NCBI GenBank assembly: GCA_002682825.1
Contig: NOKP01000001.1
Location: 1,824,464 to 1,888,463, forward strand
Length of the DNA stretch: 64,000 bases
Reading direction: 5' to 3'
From: Neonectria sp. B-13
Taxonomy: Eukaryota; Ascomycota; Sordariomycetes; Hypocreales; Nectriaceae
Below the pieces are notes generated by a model. It searched no databases and was not told the DNA's origin. It saw only the letters and a list, made by a program, of their open reading frames with translations. A program made the translations under genes and the position numbers. The stretch's first letter is position 1; each line of letters opens with the position of its first letter. Of this stretch, positions 11,601 through 24,468 are shown in pieces.

Positions 11601-14600
11601 AGCAGATGATTTCCTCGACATTATCGTTAGGCAACGGTTCCGGTCCGAGAGGGATCGAGATGAAGTAGACAAACTTTTCGGTCTCGTCTCGGGGTCGTTA
11701 CCTCAGCGCCACAGCCTCTACCACGACATGAACTCGGCGTCCAGCCAGGTGGGCCTTGCTCTACTCAACAGGCATCTTAACTCGCAACCGGAGCGACTCC
11801 CCAACATTGACATCGTACCAAGGCTTCCTGAGTTGGAATCACTCATGATATGCGTTAAGCAAAACATCCCATGCATCCTAAGCAGTCCCTCAGGATACGG
11901 CAAGTCTGTTCTTCTCGAGCACGTCGCCGCCTTGGCTGGCAAGTCCCTCGTTGTTTTCCCCATGAACGCAGACATCGATACCATGGATCTTGTTGGTGGG
12001 TTTGAACAGGCCGACCCTCTGCGAGAGGTCAATGCCGCTCTTCGAAGCCTGCATGATGATTTGCAAAATTCCATCATGTCTGTGGTGCCAGGCGAGGTTC
12101 CCACAGAAGCCCTGGAGCTTCTTCACTTGCTGGATGGATTTTCTGGTGACGTGAATGCCTTTTCAACTATCGCTTCTTGCATCGAGTCTCTTCTTACACG
12201 CATTCCCGCGGAATCCGAGGTAGCGACGTCGCTTTCGAAGACTCTTGTTCTTCTTCAAGGCCCGCTAGTCTTAGACAACCCTCGTTTTGAATGGTTGGAC
12301 GGAGTCATCGTCAAAGCTCTCCAGATGGGACAGTGGCTGGTTCTCGACAATGCCAACATGTGCAATGCTTCAGTCTTGGACAGACTAAACTCTCTCCTCG
12401 AACCTAATGGGTTCCTGAGTATCAACGAGCACTGTGGCCCTGGCGGCGAGCCTAGAATTGTCACGCCCCATCCTGAGTTTCGAATCTTCTTGACGATGGA
12501 TGCTCGATACGGCGAGCTCTCTCGCGCAATGAGAAACCGTGCCGTTGAGATTCACATTCACAACGAACCCCCGGAAGCCGAGCACTGTTTCGACAGGGTG
12601 GCAGGTATCGAGAGCAGCCTGCAACGTTACAACACGTCTCAGCAGATATCGGAATCTGTTTCTGGAGAGACTGGATCCCTTGATGCGACCCGAATTGCTC
12701 TTGAAACCCTGTCCATTGCCGACGTGTCCCTTTTACCCCGTTACGCAAACAACCTTTCTGTCAAAGTTGCTGAGAATCTTGAATTCTCGCAAAGTTTGGA
12801 ACAGTTGCTCAAGTTCCTTCATTCTGCTAACGGCTCAAGCGGTGTTACTGCCATTTCCCACTTGTATTCCTCTCTCCCTGAATCCTATTCCCCTGGACTA
12901 TCAAACGCTCAGGTAAGCCTATAATGGTCCTTACATCAAGAGACAAGACTAATTCAATCGCAGCCAATTAATCCCCTCATCAATTATCCGGTCGCTCAAT
13001 TGTTGCCAGTCCAGAACCAAGAAAAGTGGCTTGCCGCGTGCCTTGAGTTCCATCGTGACCTCTTCCAACTTCAAATAACCTTGGAAGATCATCACCGCAA
13101 AGCTCAGGTGAACAAATTGAACTCTTTGAGCCGACTCGAGAGATCTTTAATCAGTGATCGGGTCGCCACCGTGTCAAAAGATTCAACTGTCAAACTTGCC
13201 TCGTTCCTGGCATCTACTATCAACGCAATGCGGGAATGGCTTGGGTTCAACTTCGAGTCGTTTGACTCATGGAAGGTAAGTCTTTTGTTTGGCCATGCTA
13301 TGGTAATATACTAATACGCTTCAGGAACGAGTTCGGATCCTTCGAGCTATGGGGCTCTACATTGAGCGAACGATCAAGCTGTCGTCGGAGATGGACTTTG
13401 ACGAGGCTAAGTTCCAAGCTCACCTTGCACAGGGTGCGGATCTTCTGCAGAAGCATCTCGATGCATCACTTGGAAGCAACGAGCGCGACTTTGTAACTCA
13501 TCTCATGGACAGGTTGAACCAGGACTTCACAAGCGGCTTCAAGTTGTCGACGGGCTTGAGCATGGAGATACTGTGGCAAATCTTCCGACCAACTCCAGTG
13601 CCCACCAAAACGATTCTGGATCGGTCTACGGAGCTTGAGAAGCTTGGAACCAGGTTTGATGCACTCAGATGGAAGGCGGGAGCATCTATCCCTGACCTGT
13701 CAAAGGCGATGGTTACCCTTGAGAAGGCGTCAGGTATTCTCAGAGGCGACGTTGCCAATGCCGATGAACTTCTGAAGGATCTCACCTCTGGGATTGAGTC
13801 TTTAGAAGCCCGGATAGGAACGGAAGGAGTCGAGTTGAAACCGTTCCTCGCCTCGGAGTTTGAGACACTGCGTCAAGTCTCAATGCTTACTTCATTAACT
13901 GGTGGCTCTAGTCCTGACTCGCTCAGCCAGGAGCTGACGGTGTTATCCAATGTCCCAGCAAGGGCTGGGATGATGCTTTCCAGCTCCAGCCAACAGGCGG
14001 CCCTTTTGCAGTCTGTTGAAAACTTGGTTTATCAGAACCAATTTTGCTGGGATGGAAAATTCTCAACCTCTTTCTGGTCCAAGCTGGAGACGCTGGGATC
14101 CGTTAGTTTGAACTCACTGGCCTTGCTCGAGGCTGAACTGCCAGTCATTGTGCGACAACTTGCTAGCCTTACGTCAAACCTCACTGTTGATCCAGTTTCC
14201 AGACTGAACCAAGTTCTTTGGAAGTTGGTGCTCGAGGTATTCAACGCCCATGGGGAACACCTCCGAGATGCTGCCACCGCCGCTATGGAGCAACTGTCTC
14301 AGGGCCCCGTCGATCTGTCTTCCAATTCACCCATCTTCAGTGATATTCTGGGCGGCATCGAAGCTGAGCATTTCCGACAAGTAACCGTCGAGCATCTCAT
14401 TCCAGTTATCAAGGCTCTGGCTGCCGCGCAACAGGCACCTGGTCAACAGGCCTATCTATCTGCATTCGCCTGGATTCACTTTAGCATTGGAACTGTGAAG
14501 CTTTATGTGCCGGACCGTGTCTTTGATCCACAAAGTCGACCCAAGATGGAGCGAGAATTCTTCGAAGAGATGTATGATCTTCTCAACAACCACATCATCG

Positions 14601-17600
14601 GCCTACGAGCATTCGAGAAGCAGTTCACGGGTCAAGACACCAGCGAGCGTATCAAAATCCACGAACAAGAGGCGGCTGATTTAGGACCTTTACCAAAGGA
14701 AGTTCAGCCAATCTACAGACCAGAGCAGTCAGAACTTAGTCGACTACATGCTGAGTTTTCTAACGTCCTCAAGGCCGTTACCGGGCCTAGTTTGTCATCA
14801 GCTCTCCAGTACATCGAGTCTGACCCAGCACGAGTTGCTGAGGAACTTAAGCTCGTGAAAGAAAACATTCTTCGACTTTTGGATCGACTGTCTGCACGAT
14901 TCGAAGCTTATCAAGACATGACGCGACCAACTTCAAACCTTTTGCGATGTGTCTTGGTTGGTCTCTCATTGTGTGATGCAACCGCAGCAGCCAAGCTTCC
15001 TTCTGCTTCCGAAGAACTGCTTCAAGTAACGCCGTTCCTTGGAGGAACTCTGTGGGATCAAACCACTGGAGCCTTTTCGGGAACAAGCTTTGAGTTCTTG
15101 AACTACATGAGTGCAGTTGTCGCTATTGAAGGCATCGACAATGTTACCCCCAAAGCCCGTGAGTTGGTCTTCGAATGTTTCCACAGCTTTTATGACGAGT
15201 GGACCAAGAGGCTCGAGACGGACCGCAAAGAAGAGGCTGCCAAAGGCAGTCTGTATCGCTTCCGAGGTAGCTTTGAAGATGAAGAAGAGCTTGACGCGGA
15301 CGAATTCAATGAGCTTTTCCCCAGCTATGATGACGACGAAGCCAACAACAGCACGCCTGTCAACAAACGAGACGAGGTTCGTGACCAGTCTCTCCGGGTG
15401 GCAGAACTTCACAAGGGAATCTTCCTCGATCCAAAGGAGCCAACGACATCCCTTGAAGATTTATGCCGGGTTGTGGGACACCGAATTAGCAACGAAACTT
15501 CAGGTCATTCCAACGTGGATCGTGGCCTAACCAGTAAGATGCTAGCCAGTACTCTGCTCCTGGCTAGCGACAAGGTCGACTCGCTCAACTCATCCACTGT
15601 TGATAAGTCATACAACATCTACACAGACGCGCATGTTGCCGAGGCGCGTCAACTAGTTGCTCTGGTTCACAAGATCAAGGCCAGATTCCGCGAACTCCAA
15701 CTTGTCGACGAGATTGGGCACATGCAACCTTTAGCCGATGTTTTGGAGGCTTGTGATAAGCTTCTTGAGCTCATCCATACCGAGCCCCTGGTCAAGATTT
15801 TACCGAAGGTGGAATATCTCCACGGTCATGTATACGAGTGGCAATTCGGAGGCTGGGCCAGCCGCGTGCACACGGTTCTTGAACTCCACAACGCCCTGAC
15901 TGACACAATCATCCGTTGGCGACGATTGGAACTCTCGACCTGGGCTAACCTCTTTGACACGGAGCAAAAGAAGTGTCAAGACGATGCCTACTCCTGGTGG
16001 TTTGTTGCCTACCAGGTGGTCATCGCCGTTCCTCTATCTATGGTGGATTCTGCCGAGGAATTGCAGACTTACGCTGTCTCTCTTATTGAGAACCTGGTGG
16101 TGTATTTCTCCACTTCCATTATTGGCCAGTTCAAGGCTCGCCTAGCCTTGCTTAGACAACTTCATAACCATCTGCAGCATCTGGTCATGGATTATCCCCT
16201 GTTGGATGTCGTCTTGACCTCCTTAGTCAACTTCATTCTTTACTACTCCCGATACGAAAAAATCATGGATGAAGCAATCCAAAAGGGCCGCCTTCCCATC
16301 GAGAAGAAAATGAAGGATGTCCTGCTCATGGCGAGTTGGAAGGATACAAACATCAATGCTCTTCGAGAAAGCGCCCGCAAGTCTCACCAGAAACTCTTCC
16401 GCATCGTCAGAAAATTCCGCGGCGTTCTGGGCCAAGAAGCAAAGCAAATCATCGAGCAAGGTCTCCCGGATGCAGACATTCGACGCGAGTTAAAGTCACC
16501 GGAGAAGCATATTACTGCCGATGTTCCCCCTGCAGCTTTCTCCCTCTTGAACGACACTATGCCAGGATGGATAGACAACCACCGACGACTTGGCAATGTC
16601 TCGAAAACTGTCTCGGTCATGCGAAGAGTTTCCGATGCGCCAGAAATGACCAGCGCGGTTCCGCAAGCTGTGGATGACTTCATCTCAAGCCTGAATGAGT
16701 CGATGGTCGAGCTTCGAAAAGAGACCCCATCTTTCTTGACCGACGACAACAAGGACGAAATCAAGCACCTGAAAACAAGGAAGCGGAAGCTGTTCGCAGA
16801 TACTTTGCGCGATCTCCGACAAATGGGCTTGAGGTACAACCTCGGACAAGACAGACTTGCTGAGCAAGATTCACTCTCGATCATTCTCGCGTCGGTCCAA
16901 CCTGTTGAGCTCCCTGGAAGCAAGGCGATGGAAGCAATCGACTATTACTTCCACAAGATTCTCGACCTTGCTCCGAAGGCAAGGACCGCCTCCCGAGAAC
17001 ATTCTGAGGATCTTACTGGTGCAGAGGTTGGGCGAAGTCTTGGGTTTGTGGAGGGCATGCTCCATCTCCTCATGACTCAAAGGAACTCAATCGCATCGGC
17101 TGCCGTGTCACTTTCGTTACTCCAGAAGTCTACCAGCCAGTTCCAAAGCCTCGGAAAATTCGAGGACAACGGCGCCCTGATTCGAAAGAAGACTCGTTCC
17201 GACTGGGACCGCCTTCTTCCCTGGCTGATTCAGATACTCAAACTCGCCAGCCGTCTTATTCAGATTCATGAAAAGTTCGGGGAAACGAGGCATACCTCGA
17301 TCCTAGATCAGCTCAATTCCTGGTCTGGTCGATTCCAAACGCTCCAGACCACCTATCACGCCCTCAGCCAATTACCCCAAGGCCTGGCCTCGGAGGGGGC
17401 AGTGAAGTTGGAGACAGATTTCTCTAGTGAGCTGGATAGTTTCCGGAGCACCATCGACAAGTTGATCATTGAGCAGCCGAACCTCGGCTTCGTTCTTCAA
17501 CAAGTGCGTGGCTGGTCAGATGTCACAGTGCACGATCTTGATGCCCACATATCTGAAGTGGAGCTGTCAACCTTTGCCAATGCCGTTTCGACACTCTGCG

Positions 17601-20572
17601 ACAAGGTGCTCGTGGCTGTCGAGGGAGCGCGGAAGACAGCGAACGAGATCCCTAGAAAGGAGGATGAGGCTGGATGGCTCACAAAGCATAGTGACGGATT
17701 CCTGTCTCTGATCAAGAAACTCCACATCGACGAAGTCGAAAAGAGCACCACACGCTGTATCGAAATGTTGAGGCAGATTGATTTGGAGCAACCGCACCTA
17801 AGCCAAGCAGCCATGGGCTTGATGGCTGTCGCAACTCCCATCATGGTCGAGTTCTTTGCCTTGTGTCAACAATCTATTGCGCAATTTGTCAACATCCATG
17901 GCGCACTGGCGCACATGGCATATAATATGACCAAATCGTTCACCCAGATTGCTACCCAAGGGTTCTGCACGCCCCAAGAAAAGTCTGACGAAACATCTGG
18001 CGAGTCAGGCAATGTGGAATCGGGAACTGGTCTTGGAGATGGAGCTGGTGCCGAAGACATCAGTAAGGACATTCAGCCAGACGAAGACCTCTCCGAGTTG
18101 GCCCAGGAAGCCAATAAAGAGGAGAATACGGAGATGGAAGACGAAAAGGATGCTGTGGATATGGCAGACCAAGAGATGGAGGGGGATATGGCCAGCGTTG
18201 ACGGGGCCGACGACGACGAGGAAGGGTCTAAGAACGGAGACGAAGAGGAGGAGAATGACGACATCGACGAGGAAGCAGGGGATGTTGATGATTTAGATCC
18301 TACCGCCGTCGACGAGAAGATGTGGGATGGAGAGGACGAGGAGAAGGCGGAGAAAGATCAGCAAGGAGAGAAGGCCAAGGGTGGGAAGAAGGACGACGAG
18401 CAGCTGGCAGACGACGATGCGAAGAAACAAGATGGCGAAGAAGATCCAGAAATGGAAGACGCCGGCGAGCAGGAAGAGGAAGAGGTCGATGCGGAGGAAG
18501 AAGATGTCAAGGCGCAGGAGGAAATAAACCGACAGGAGCAGACCGCTGAGGAGAACGACACATTGGCCCTTCCTGAGGAGATGGACCTGGATCTCGGTGA
18601 CGAGCATGAATCAGGTTCAGACAGCGATGACCTAGATGCGCTGTCGGACATTGAAGAGGAGAAGCAGGAGGCCGAGGATCAGGAGATGGGCGAAAACAAG
18701 GACGACGAGCCTGACGATGCTGGAGCCCAGGCACAGCTGCAGGAGGAAGCCAAGGAGGATGAGCCCGAGGGCGGTGAAGAAGAGGATGAAAAGGCCGAGG
18801 AGAAGACGGGAGCCAACGACGAAGTCCAGGACGAACCCCGGGACGAGGAGGAAGAGAAGCCCGACGAGTCTGAAGAGCAAACTGACCAGACTCAACCGCC
18901 TCAAGACAACGCCACTGCCGATACGGAGAACGCTGCGCCAAGCGATGTCAAGAGCTCTGGCCAAGAGCAAAACGCCGAGTCCATGGATCTTGACGAAAAG
19001 TTCCAAAGCAACGCAGCTCAGCAAGAAGACGGTGAGATTGGTGACGGAGCTGCGGACCAAGACACAAGCACGGGCAACAAGGGAACCATGTCTCGATCGA
19101 AGGAGACGGTGGAAAAGGCCGAGCAAGAACAAGACAGTACGGACTCGGCACGCAGTGACCCATTTAAGAAGCTTGGTGACGCCCTGGAACGATGGCACCG
19201 ACAGCAGGAGGACATCAAGAGCGCCGATCCCACGGACGACGACCAGCAAGATCCGCAGCAGGATCCAGAGGCAGACCAAAGCCGACGGGAATTCCAGCAC
19301 CTTCAAGACGACAAGACGGCGGCAGACACGCAAGCCATGGGAACGGCAGACGATGATCAAGTTCAACCCATCGATGAGTCGATGGCCATTGATGAAGAGA
19401 AGCAAGACCCTTCTAGCCGTCTGATGGATGAAGACAAGGATGAGGAGGCTGAGCAGGAGGCCGACAAGATGGACGTTAATGACCCAGCGGAAGCGCCTGA
19501 TGCGAACAACAAAGATGATGACAAGGATCAAGATGATACCCGATCAGGCGTGAAGACACGGCAGGGCAACTACAACCGCGAATCCACTCCTTCAGAATCA
19601 GAGGCGCAGATGGCGGAAGAGGACGACGAGGACCAGATTCAGGAGACGTCGACGCAGCTCTCTACAACGCATATATGGGACGAGGAGCGGCCTCTTCGGG
19701 ACTTCGGCGAGTCGATGCAGCAATGGTCAGAGTTTCAGACCAAGACGCACTCGCTGTCGCTGGCTCTGACATCCCAGCTTCGCCTGATCCTGACACCATC
19801 GCAGTCAACAAAGCTCTCCGGAGCGTTCCGAACCGGCAAGCGACTCAACATCAAGCGCATCATCCCGTACATTGCATCGAGCTACAAGCGGGACAAGATC
19901 TGGATGCGACGAGCCATCCCCACGAAGCGCACGTACCAAATTCTGCTTTGCGTGGACGACAGCAAGAGTATGGGGGAGTCATCCTCAGGCAAGCTGGCGA
20001 TGGAGTCCTTGGTGATGGTGTCGCGATCACTGGCGATGTTGGAGGCGGGCCAGGTGGGCGTGATGGGCTTCGGCGCGGACGTCTTCACGGCTCACGCTTT
20101 GACAGATCCGTTTGCGTCCGATGCGGGTGCCAAGGTGCTTCAGAAGTTTAGCTTCGCACAGGACCGGACGGATATTGCACTTCTCATCCGGCAGACGATG
20201 GAGACGTTCCGGACAGCGCGTCAACAGGGCACTGGAGGGTCGGACCTGTGGCAGCTGGCGCTGATCCTCTCTGACGGTCTGACGCCGTCCTCGGCACACG
20301 AGGCGATCCGTCGGCAGCTGCGTGAGGCGATGGAGGAGCGGGTGATGATTGTGTTCATCATAATGGACGACACGGAAAAGAAGAAGGGAGACAGCGTGTT
20401 GGAGTTGAAGGAGGCCAAGTTTGTGCGGGACGGAGGGGAGAGCCGGGTGGTGATTGAGCGGTACCTGGACACGTTCCCGTTCCAGTACTATCTGATTGTG
20501 CACCATCTGGATGAGTTGCCGAGTGCGCTTGCAGGGCTTTTGCGGACATGGTTCGCTGAGGTTAATGCTTGA
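5668..20572 (+). CDS. mdn1: midasin, dynein-like AAA+ ATPase of 60S ribosome assembly
   Basis: Midasin (Rea1) uses ATP to strip assembly factors such as Ytm1 and Rsa4 from pre-60S particles in nucleolus and nucleoplasm. Exons 5668-12912, 12964-13275 and 13325-20572 join in phase 0 across introns of 51 and 49 bp (donors GTAAGC and GTAAGT), giving about 4,934 aa, the normal family size. Six AAA modules are visible from their P-loops: GVGKT near residue 312, GETGIGKT near 641, GPTSAGKT near 1091, GETGCGKT near 1382, GSPGVGKT near 1761 and SPSGYGKS near 2072. Each is followed by a Walker B such as VLLDEINLA or IVLDELNLA. A long helical linker runs to about residue 4070. An Asp/Glu-rich segment of over 500 residues follows, then a C-terminal MIDAS/VWA domain with the metal-binding DDSKS near 4730. 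The start ATG lies just before a conserved-looking N-terminal domain. Confidence 0.97.
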
Positions 20573-20723
20573 GAGAGAGTTGTGAGGCGGTTGCTGTTGC
20601 TGTGTTTAGTGATGCATATCAAGTGGATGGAGTTGGGGTTTCTTGTTACTTGTTTTACATGATTTGCATTTTTTGCATTTTCTTTTTCACTGCGAGGGGA
20701 ATGCATGTTTAGATGGATGGATT

Positions 20724-20767
<44 letters not shown>

Positions 20768-21328
20768 TGCTGTTTGCACATAAAAGTTATAGAATTGAAC
20801 GAGTTCCCCTATTATGTATGCCCTTTGATGACTGACTGCCTTAATGCTCCCTACATGTTAATGCCCCCGTCTCAGCGATAACCCCCGCTAATGTCCCCCT
20901 GCCAGACACCCCGCTTCCGCTGCCCCGCGATGACGGAGGACTAATAACTAGGTAATCCATTTAATCAACCCCCGCCACTTTCCGCTGTCTCGGCCTCAAA
21001 CGCCGCTCCCTCGGTCGTGTCCTGCTGCGCGAAAGATTGATACTACTAAATAACATTGCATATTCACCCTCCCTCGGATGCCGCTGACTACCTAGTTCTC
21101 TTATTATCCCCGGCGATGCAGGTGTCTTCCTCGAGAGCCCTCACCGCCTGTCGACGTGGCCTTCAGCTTGATCTCGTGGTCCCTGTTCTTATTGCTGGGG
21201 TTGTCCGTCCTCCTCCGTCTCGCCGTCACCACCACCACTATCTACAGCGTTCGTATCCTCGGCTCCCTGCCGCTTGCAACAATTCCATCTTCAAGAAGCC
21301 GTATCCCGAGAACTCGCAGCTCCGCACC
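20573..21328. other. spacer between MDN1 and the isochorismatase-fold gene
   Basis: Contains the MDN1 3' UTR, a long AG dinucleotide run and the promoter of the next gene. An ATG at 21116 is in frame with the downstream start at 21329 and would add 71 residues. That segment is His/Pro/Arg-rich and not obviously coding. Confidence 0.55.
20729..20764. repeat. (AG)18 microsatellite
   Basis: A perfect AG dinucleotide array of 36 bp, about 155 bp after the MDN1 stop codon. It is the longest simple repeat in the window. Confidence 0.95.
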
Positions 21329-22176
21329 ATGTCATCATCCGCCCCGACCCAGTTGCGGTTCAGTGAGTCACTCACTCGCTGCCTTTGTCCGTTGCATGTC
21401 ATGTTTGCTGACCAGAGACCGTAGAGAACCCGGCGATTCTGTATGTGCTTGGCCAAGCTCGGCGGGAGACACGCTCCTCATGAGGCTTTTCACATGAATG
21501 GGAATCTAACATATATCCGAACTCAGTGTTTGCGACATCCAGGACAAGTTCCGCACCGTCATCTACGAGTTTGACAAGATGTACGGATAAACGCCCGTCT
21601 TCCTCAACACCAAAACACCAACCATCACCACAAAAGTCCACTGCTAACTCGCACACGTGCCCCCAACCTAGCGTCACCACCACCAAGAAGCTCCTCCTCT
21701 TCGCCAAGCCGCTCTCCATCCCCGTCATCACCACCACGCAGACGTCCGCCAAACTCGGCCCAACCGTCCCTGCCCTCGCCGACCTCCTCCCTTCGCCTCC
21801 GCACGACAAGACGCGCTTCTCCATGTTCATCCCGCCCGTCGTCGCCGCCCTTCCCGCGCCCTCCCAGATCGCCCTTGTCGGTATTGAGTCTCACATCTGC
21901 ATCACCCAGACCGCCCTCGACCTGCGCGACGCCGGCCATAGCGTCTACGTTATCGCTGATGCTGTGTCTTCCTGCAATCCTGGCGAGGTCGGCGTCGCTC
22001 TGGATAGGCTGCGCTCCGAGCCCGGCATCACCGTCACCTCCAGCGAAAGTTGGATGTACGAGTGCGTTGGTGATGCTGCGCACCCGGGCTTCAAGAGCCT
22101 CATCAACGTCGTCAAGGCATCCGCGGCCGATACTCAGAAGGTCTGGCAGTCGTTGGCCCCTGGCCCCAAGATTTGA
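21329..22176 (+). CDS. isochorismatase-fold cysteine hydrolase (ISOC1/2-like)
   Basis: Member of the cysteine-hydrolase (isochorismatase) superfamily, closest in pattern to the eukaryotic ISOC group; substrate unknown. Four exons, 21329-21362, 21416-21440, 21527-21580 and 21672-22176, give about 205 aa. The splices are supported because they rebuild the family opening ENPAILVCDIQDKFR (catalytic Asp in VCD). The middle has the TQTSAKLGPTVPAL segment, whose Lys is the likely second triad member. The nucleophile Cys lies in GIESHICITQTALDL, followed by the AVSSCNPGE loop. Exon 2 is only 25 bp. A short start at MSSSAPTQLRF was chosen. An in-frame ATG at 21116 could give a 71-residue extension, conceivably a targeting sequence, but its composition looks non-coding. 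It is convergent with the next gene. Confidence 0.87.
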
Positions 22177-22540
22177 GACTCGACCAGACCAACATACATA
22201 TCATAGGAAAACCAAGCACTGCATAAACAAACAGTCACGAACAACACATCATCTAAAGAAGCCATTATTTCAAGAATTTAATGTGTTTTTCTTTTCATGG
22301 TGCCTGATGCGGCCCCTTTTTCTGACAAGTCATTCATTACACCCCCACTGCTGCCGTGACTGCACATTATCCTCCCTGCCTTGACTGTGCGTTCAATGTG
22401 AATTTCCTCCTCTACTATTTCTAGTCGAAAACATGCCTTGTGCGAGGATACTGGCAGAGTTTACAATGGGGTCCAAAAACAAGACATGGATGCACACCAC
22501 ACAAACAGCCCAACCGAACCCGTCATATCGCTGTTGTATG
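22177..22540. other. convergent 3' flanks
   Basis: About 360 bp tail-to-tail spacer. No gene or RNA is seen. Confidence 0.55.
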
Positions 22541-24468
22541 TCACTCCATGCCTGTGGTAGTTCCCTTGGGCTTCGCTGGTGGTGTCATCCACGAGAAGGC
22601 CGATGCAATGCCAACGGGGTTGGCGGATCGGGGCAGCGCGTTCGCGTTGCGTGCTTCCCGGTTCGCGAGCGGCTGCGGCTGCGACTGTAGCGTTGGTTGC
22701 GGCTGTATTTGCGATCTCGATTCCCCGCTGATGCTTGCCACCCGCTTCGTATCCCATCGATTGCCGCCGCTGGTGCCGTTTTCACCGAGGTTGGACTGGC
22801 TCTTGCGTCGACCGTCGCTAAATGACTTTGACGCTGGGGCGGGCTCGTAAGAGGTACCGGTTCTAGCAGATGTCGAGCCCGATTTCTGGGGCTTCAAGAC
22901 CTTCATGGCGCGACTGCCACGGCCTGCAGGCTGGTATCCGCTCAGCGGTCTGCCCTCTCGCGGGCCGTCAACCCCGTTGCTTGCCCCCTGACGCCACGAT
23001 CCCCATATGCCAGCTGAAGACTCTCGACGAGGTCCACCCTGTACCTCTTTGCTGCCGGACTCGGAGCCATTGACGTCTCTGCCGGGCCTTTCGCCCTCCC
23101 CACCTGCATCGGACAGGCTGCTGCTGGGCTCAAGACCCTTGCTGGGCACTGCCTGAGAAGCCATAGGAGACACATTACTGTGAGACTCAACTTCGTGCTG
23201 AGCATTGGACCCCGAGTCGGAAACGGTTTCCTGAACCGACGCCTGACCTGCCTCGCCCAAGACGAATGGCGTAGCGTTGGCGTTCAGTTTGTGCTTTTCA
23301 GGGATCATATTGGTTGTGCAAAGGTTTCGGAATACGGCGTCATCCTCGGGGCGCACAAAGGGTACCTGAAGCCGTTCTCGTTCGTCACTGTAAAGGGTCA
23401 TTGTGTTCTGCGAGAAGAGGATGTCTGCCGAGTGAGCCCTCAGTGCATCGCTACCAAGAAAGATCCCAATCGCTTTCCGCTCTGTGACTTGGGATACCTG
23501 CTCCGTCCCAAAGACCTCGAAGAAGACCGTGATGGAGGGGACCGGCCCCTTGGGACTCCCAGACCGACTTCCGTGATGGGTGATGACAGCCTCGGCGAAG
23601 TAGACATTCAGCCTAATGCGGTACACCCCGTCGGCATCGCGCTGAACTTCATCCAGAAGCTCCAGTTCTTTGAGAAGACAATAGTCCACGGTGGACTTCT
23701 GAGACCCAGAACAGACATCGGCGTAGAGGAGGGTGCCATGTGTGAAATTGGCTGTCAGCCAGCACCGCACTATCGAGGGTACTGTTCCAAGCACGAAGAA
23801 GGAAGGAGGGGGCTCTGGGATGTCGAACGAATCATCGTCATCATCTCCAACCGCAAAGTTGTTATCCAGGCCCAAGCTGCTGGCTCGGCCAGATGCAACG
23901 GAGTGGTGGGAGTGCACCGAATGTCCAGCGGAGCTGTGTCTCCCATCCGACTTGTGGGAGAGCGAACGCTCCATCATGAGACCGCTCCCGGGACGAACGG
24001 GACCAAAATCGCCAGAATGACGACTGCTTTGGCCACCCCAGTTGGATCCGTGCAAGGCGCTCTCATCGAAGCGGACGCTATTCGCTCGCGACGCGGCACC
24101 CCGACGAACTGGCTCCTCCTCCGCGGGGCCCAGATGAAGGGAGCCCAGAAGTTGCTCACCTTGCTCATCCAAGTCATCAAACACGTCGGCGTGGGGCATT
24201 TGAATCGGACCTGGAGAATCCATGGTTAGAGTCATTCTATAGCTTCGGGTCGGGAAGGGTCGCCTTTTAACGTACCTTGCTGGGGAGTGCCGCCCAGGAC
24301 GCCGGGGAATGGAGAATTCCAAACCGACTTCAGCGCAGCGTCGTCCGCCTGTCGCTTCTCCAATCGCAAAAGACGCTCTGCATGGTTGCTCTGCGCATAT
24401 TGAACTTGCTTCAATTCCATCTGTAGGTTGTACAGGTCCTCGCGAGTGGTAGGAAATCGTGGATCCAT
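22541..24468 (-). CDS. conserved fungal protein with coiled coil and retropepsin-like region
   Basis: Exons 24468-24276 and 24210-22541 are joined over a 65-bp intron to give 620 aa. I recall relatives in Sordariomycetes being named 'ubiquitin carboxyl-terminal hydrolase 19', but I see no USP Cys or His box, so that name is unsupported here. Residues about 8-45 form a Gln/Leu/Arg-rich coiled coil (YNLQMELKQVQYAQSNHAER). A Ser/His-rich stretch follows (about 110-175). Residues about 205-355 read like a retropepsin-type aspartic-protease fold: a beta-strand ending in VCSGSQKS (Cys231), then strands, then FLGSDALRAHSADILF (Leu316-Asp319) and a closing VPF. The position of the catalytic Asp is Cys. 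From about 360 on the protein is disordered, Ser/Gly/Pro-rich, ending in Gln-Pro repeats and SAFSWMTPP. The start MDPRF was preferred over an in-frame upstream Met at 24525. Confidence 0.85.

Noticed and set aside
18632..19531. Long minus-strand frame (about 300 codons) rich in Leu, Phe and Val
   Set aside because: It is the exact complement of the Asp/Glu-rich segment of midasin; GAG/GAA/GAC codons read backwards give Leu/Phe/Val codons. No family pattern.
23180..24229. Plus-strand frame of about 350 codons opposite the retropepsin-like gene
   Set aside because: Antisense to a real exon, with no domain pattern; GC-rich coding DNA often leaves such frames open.
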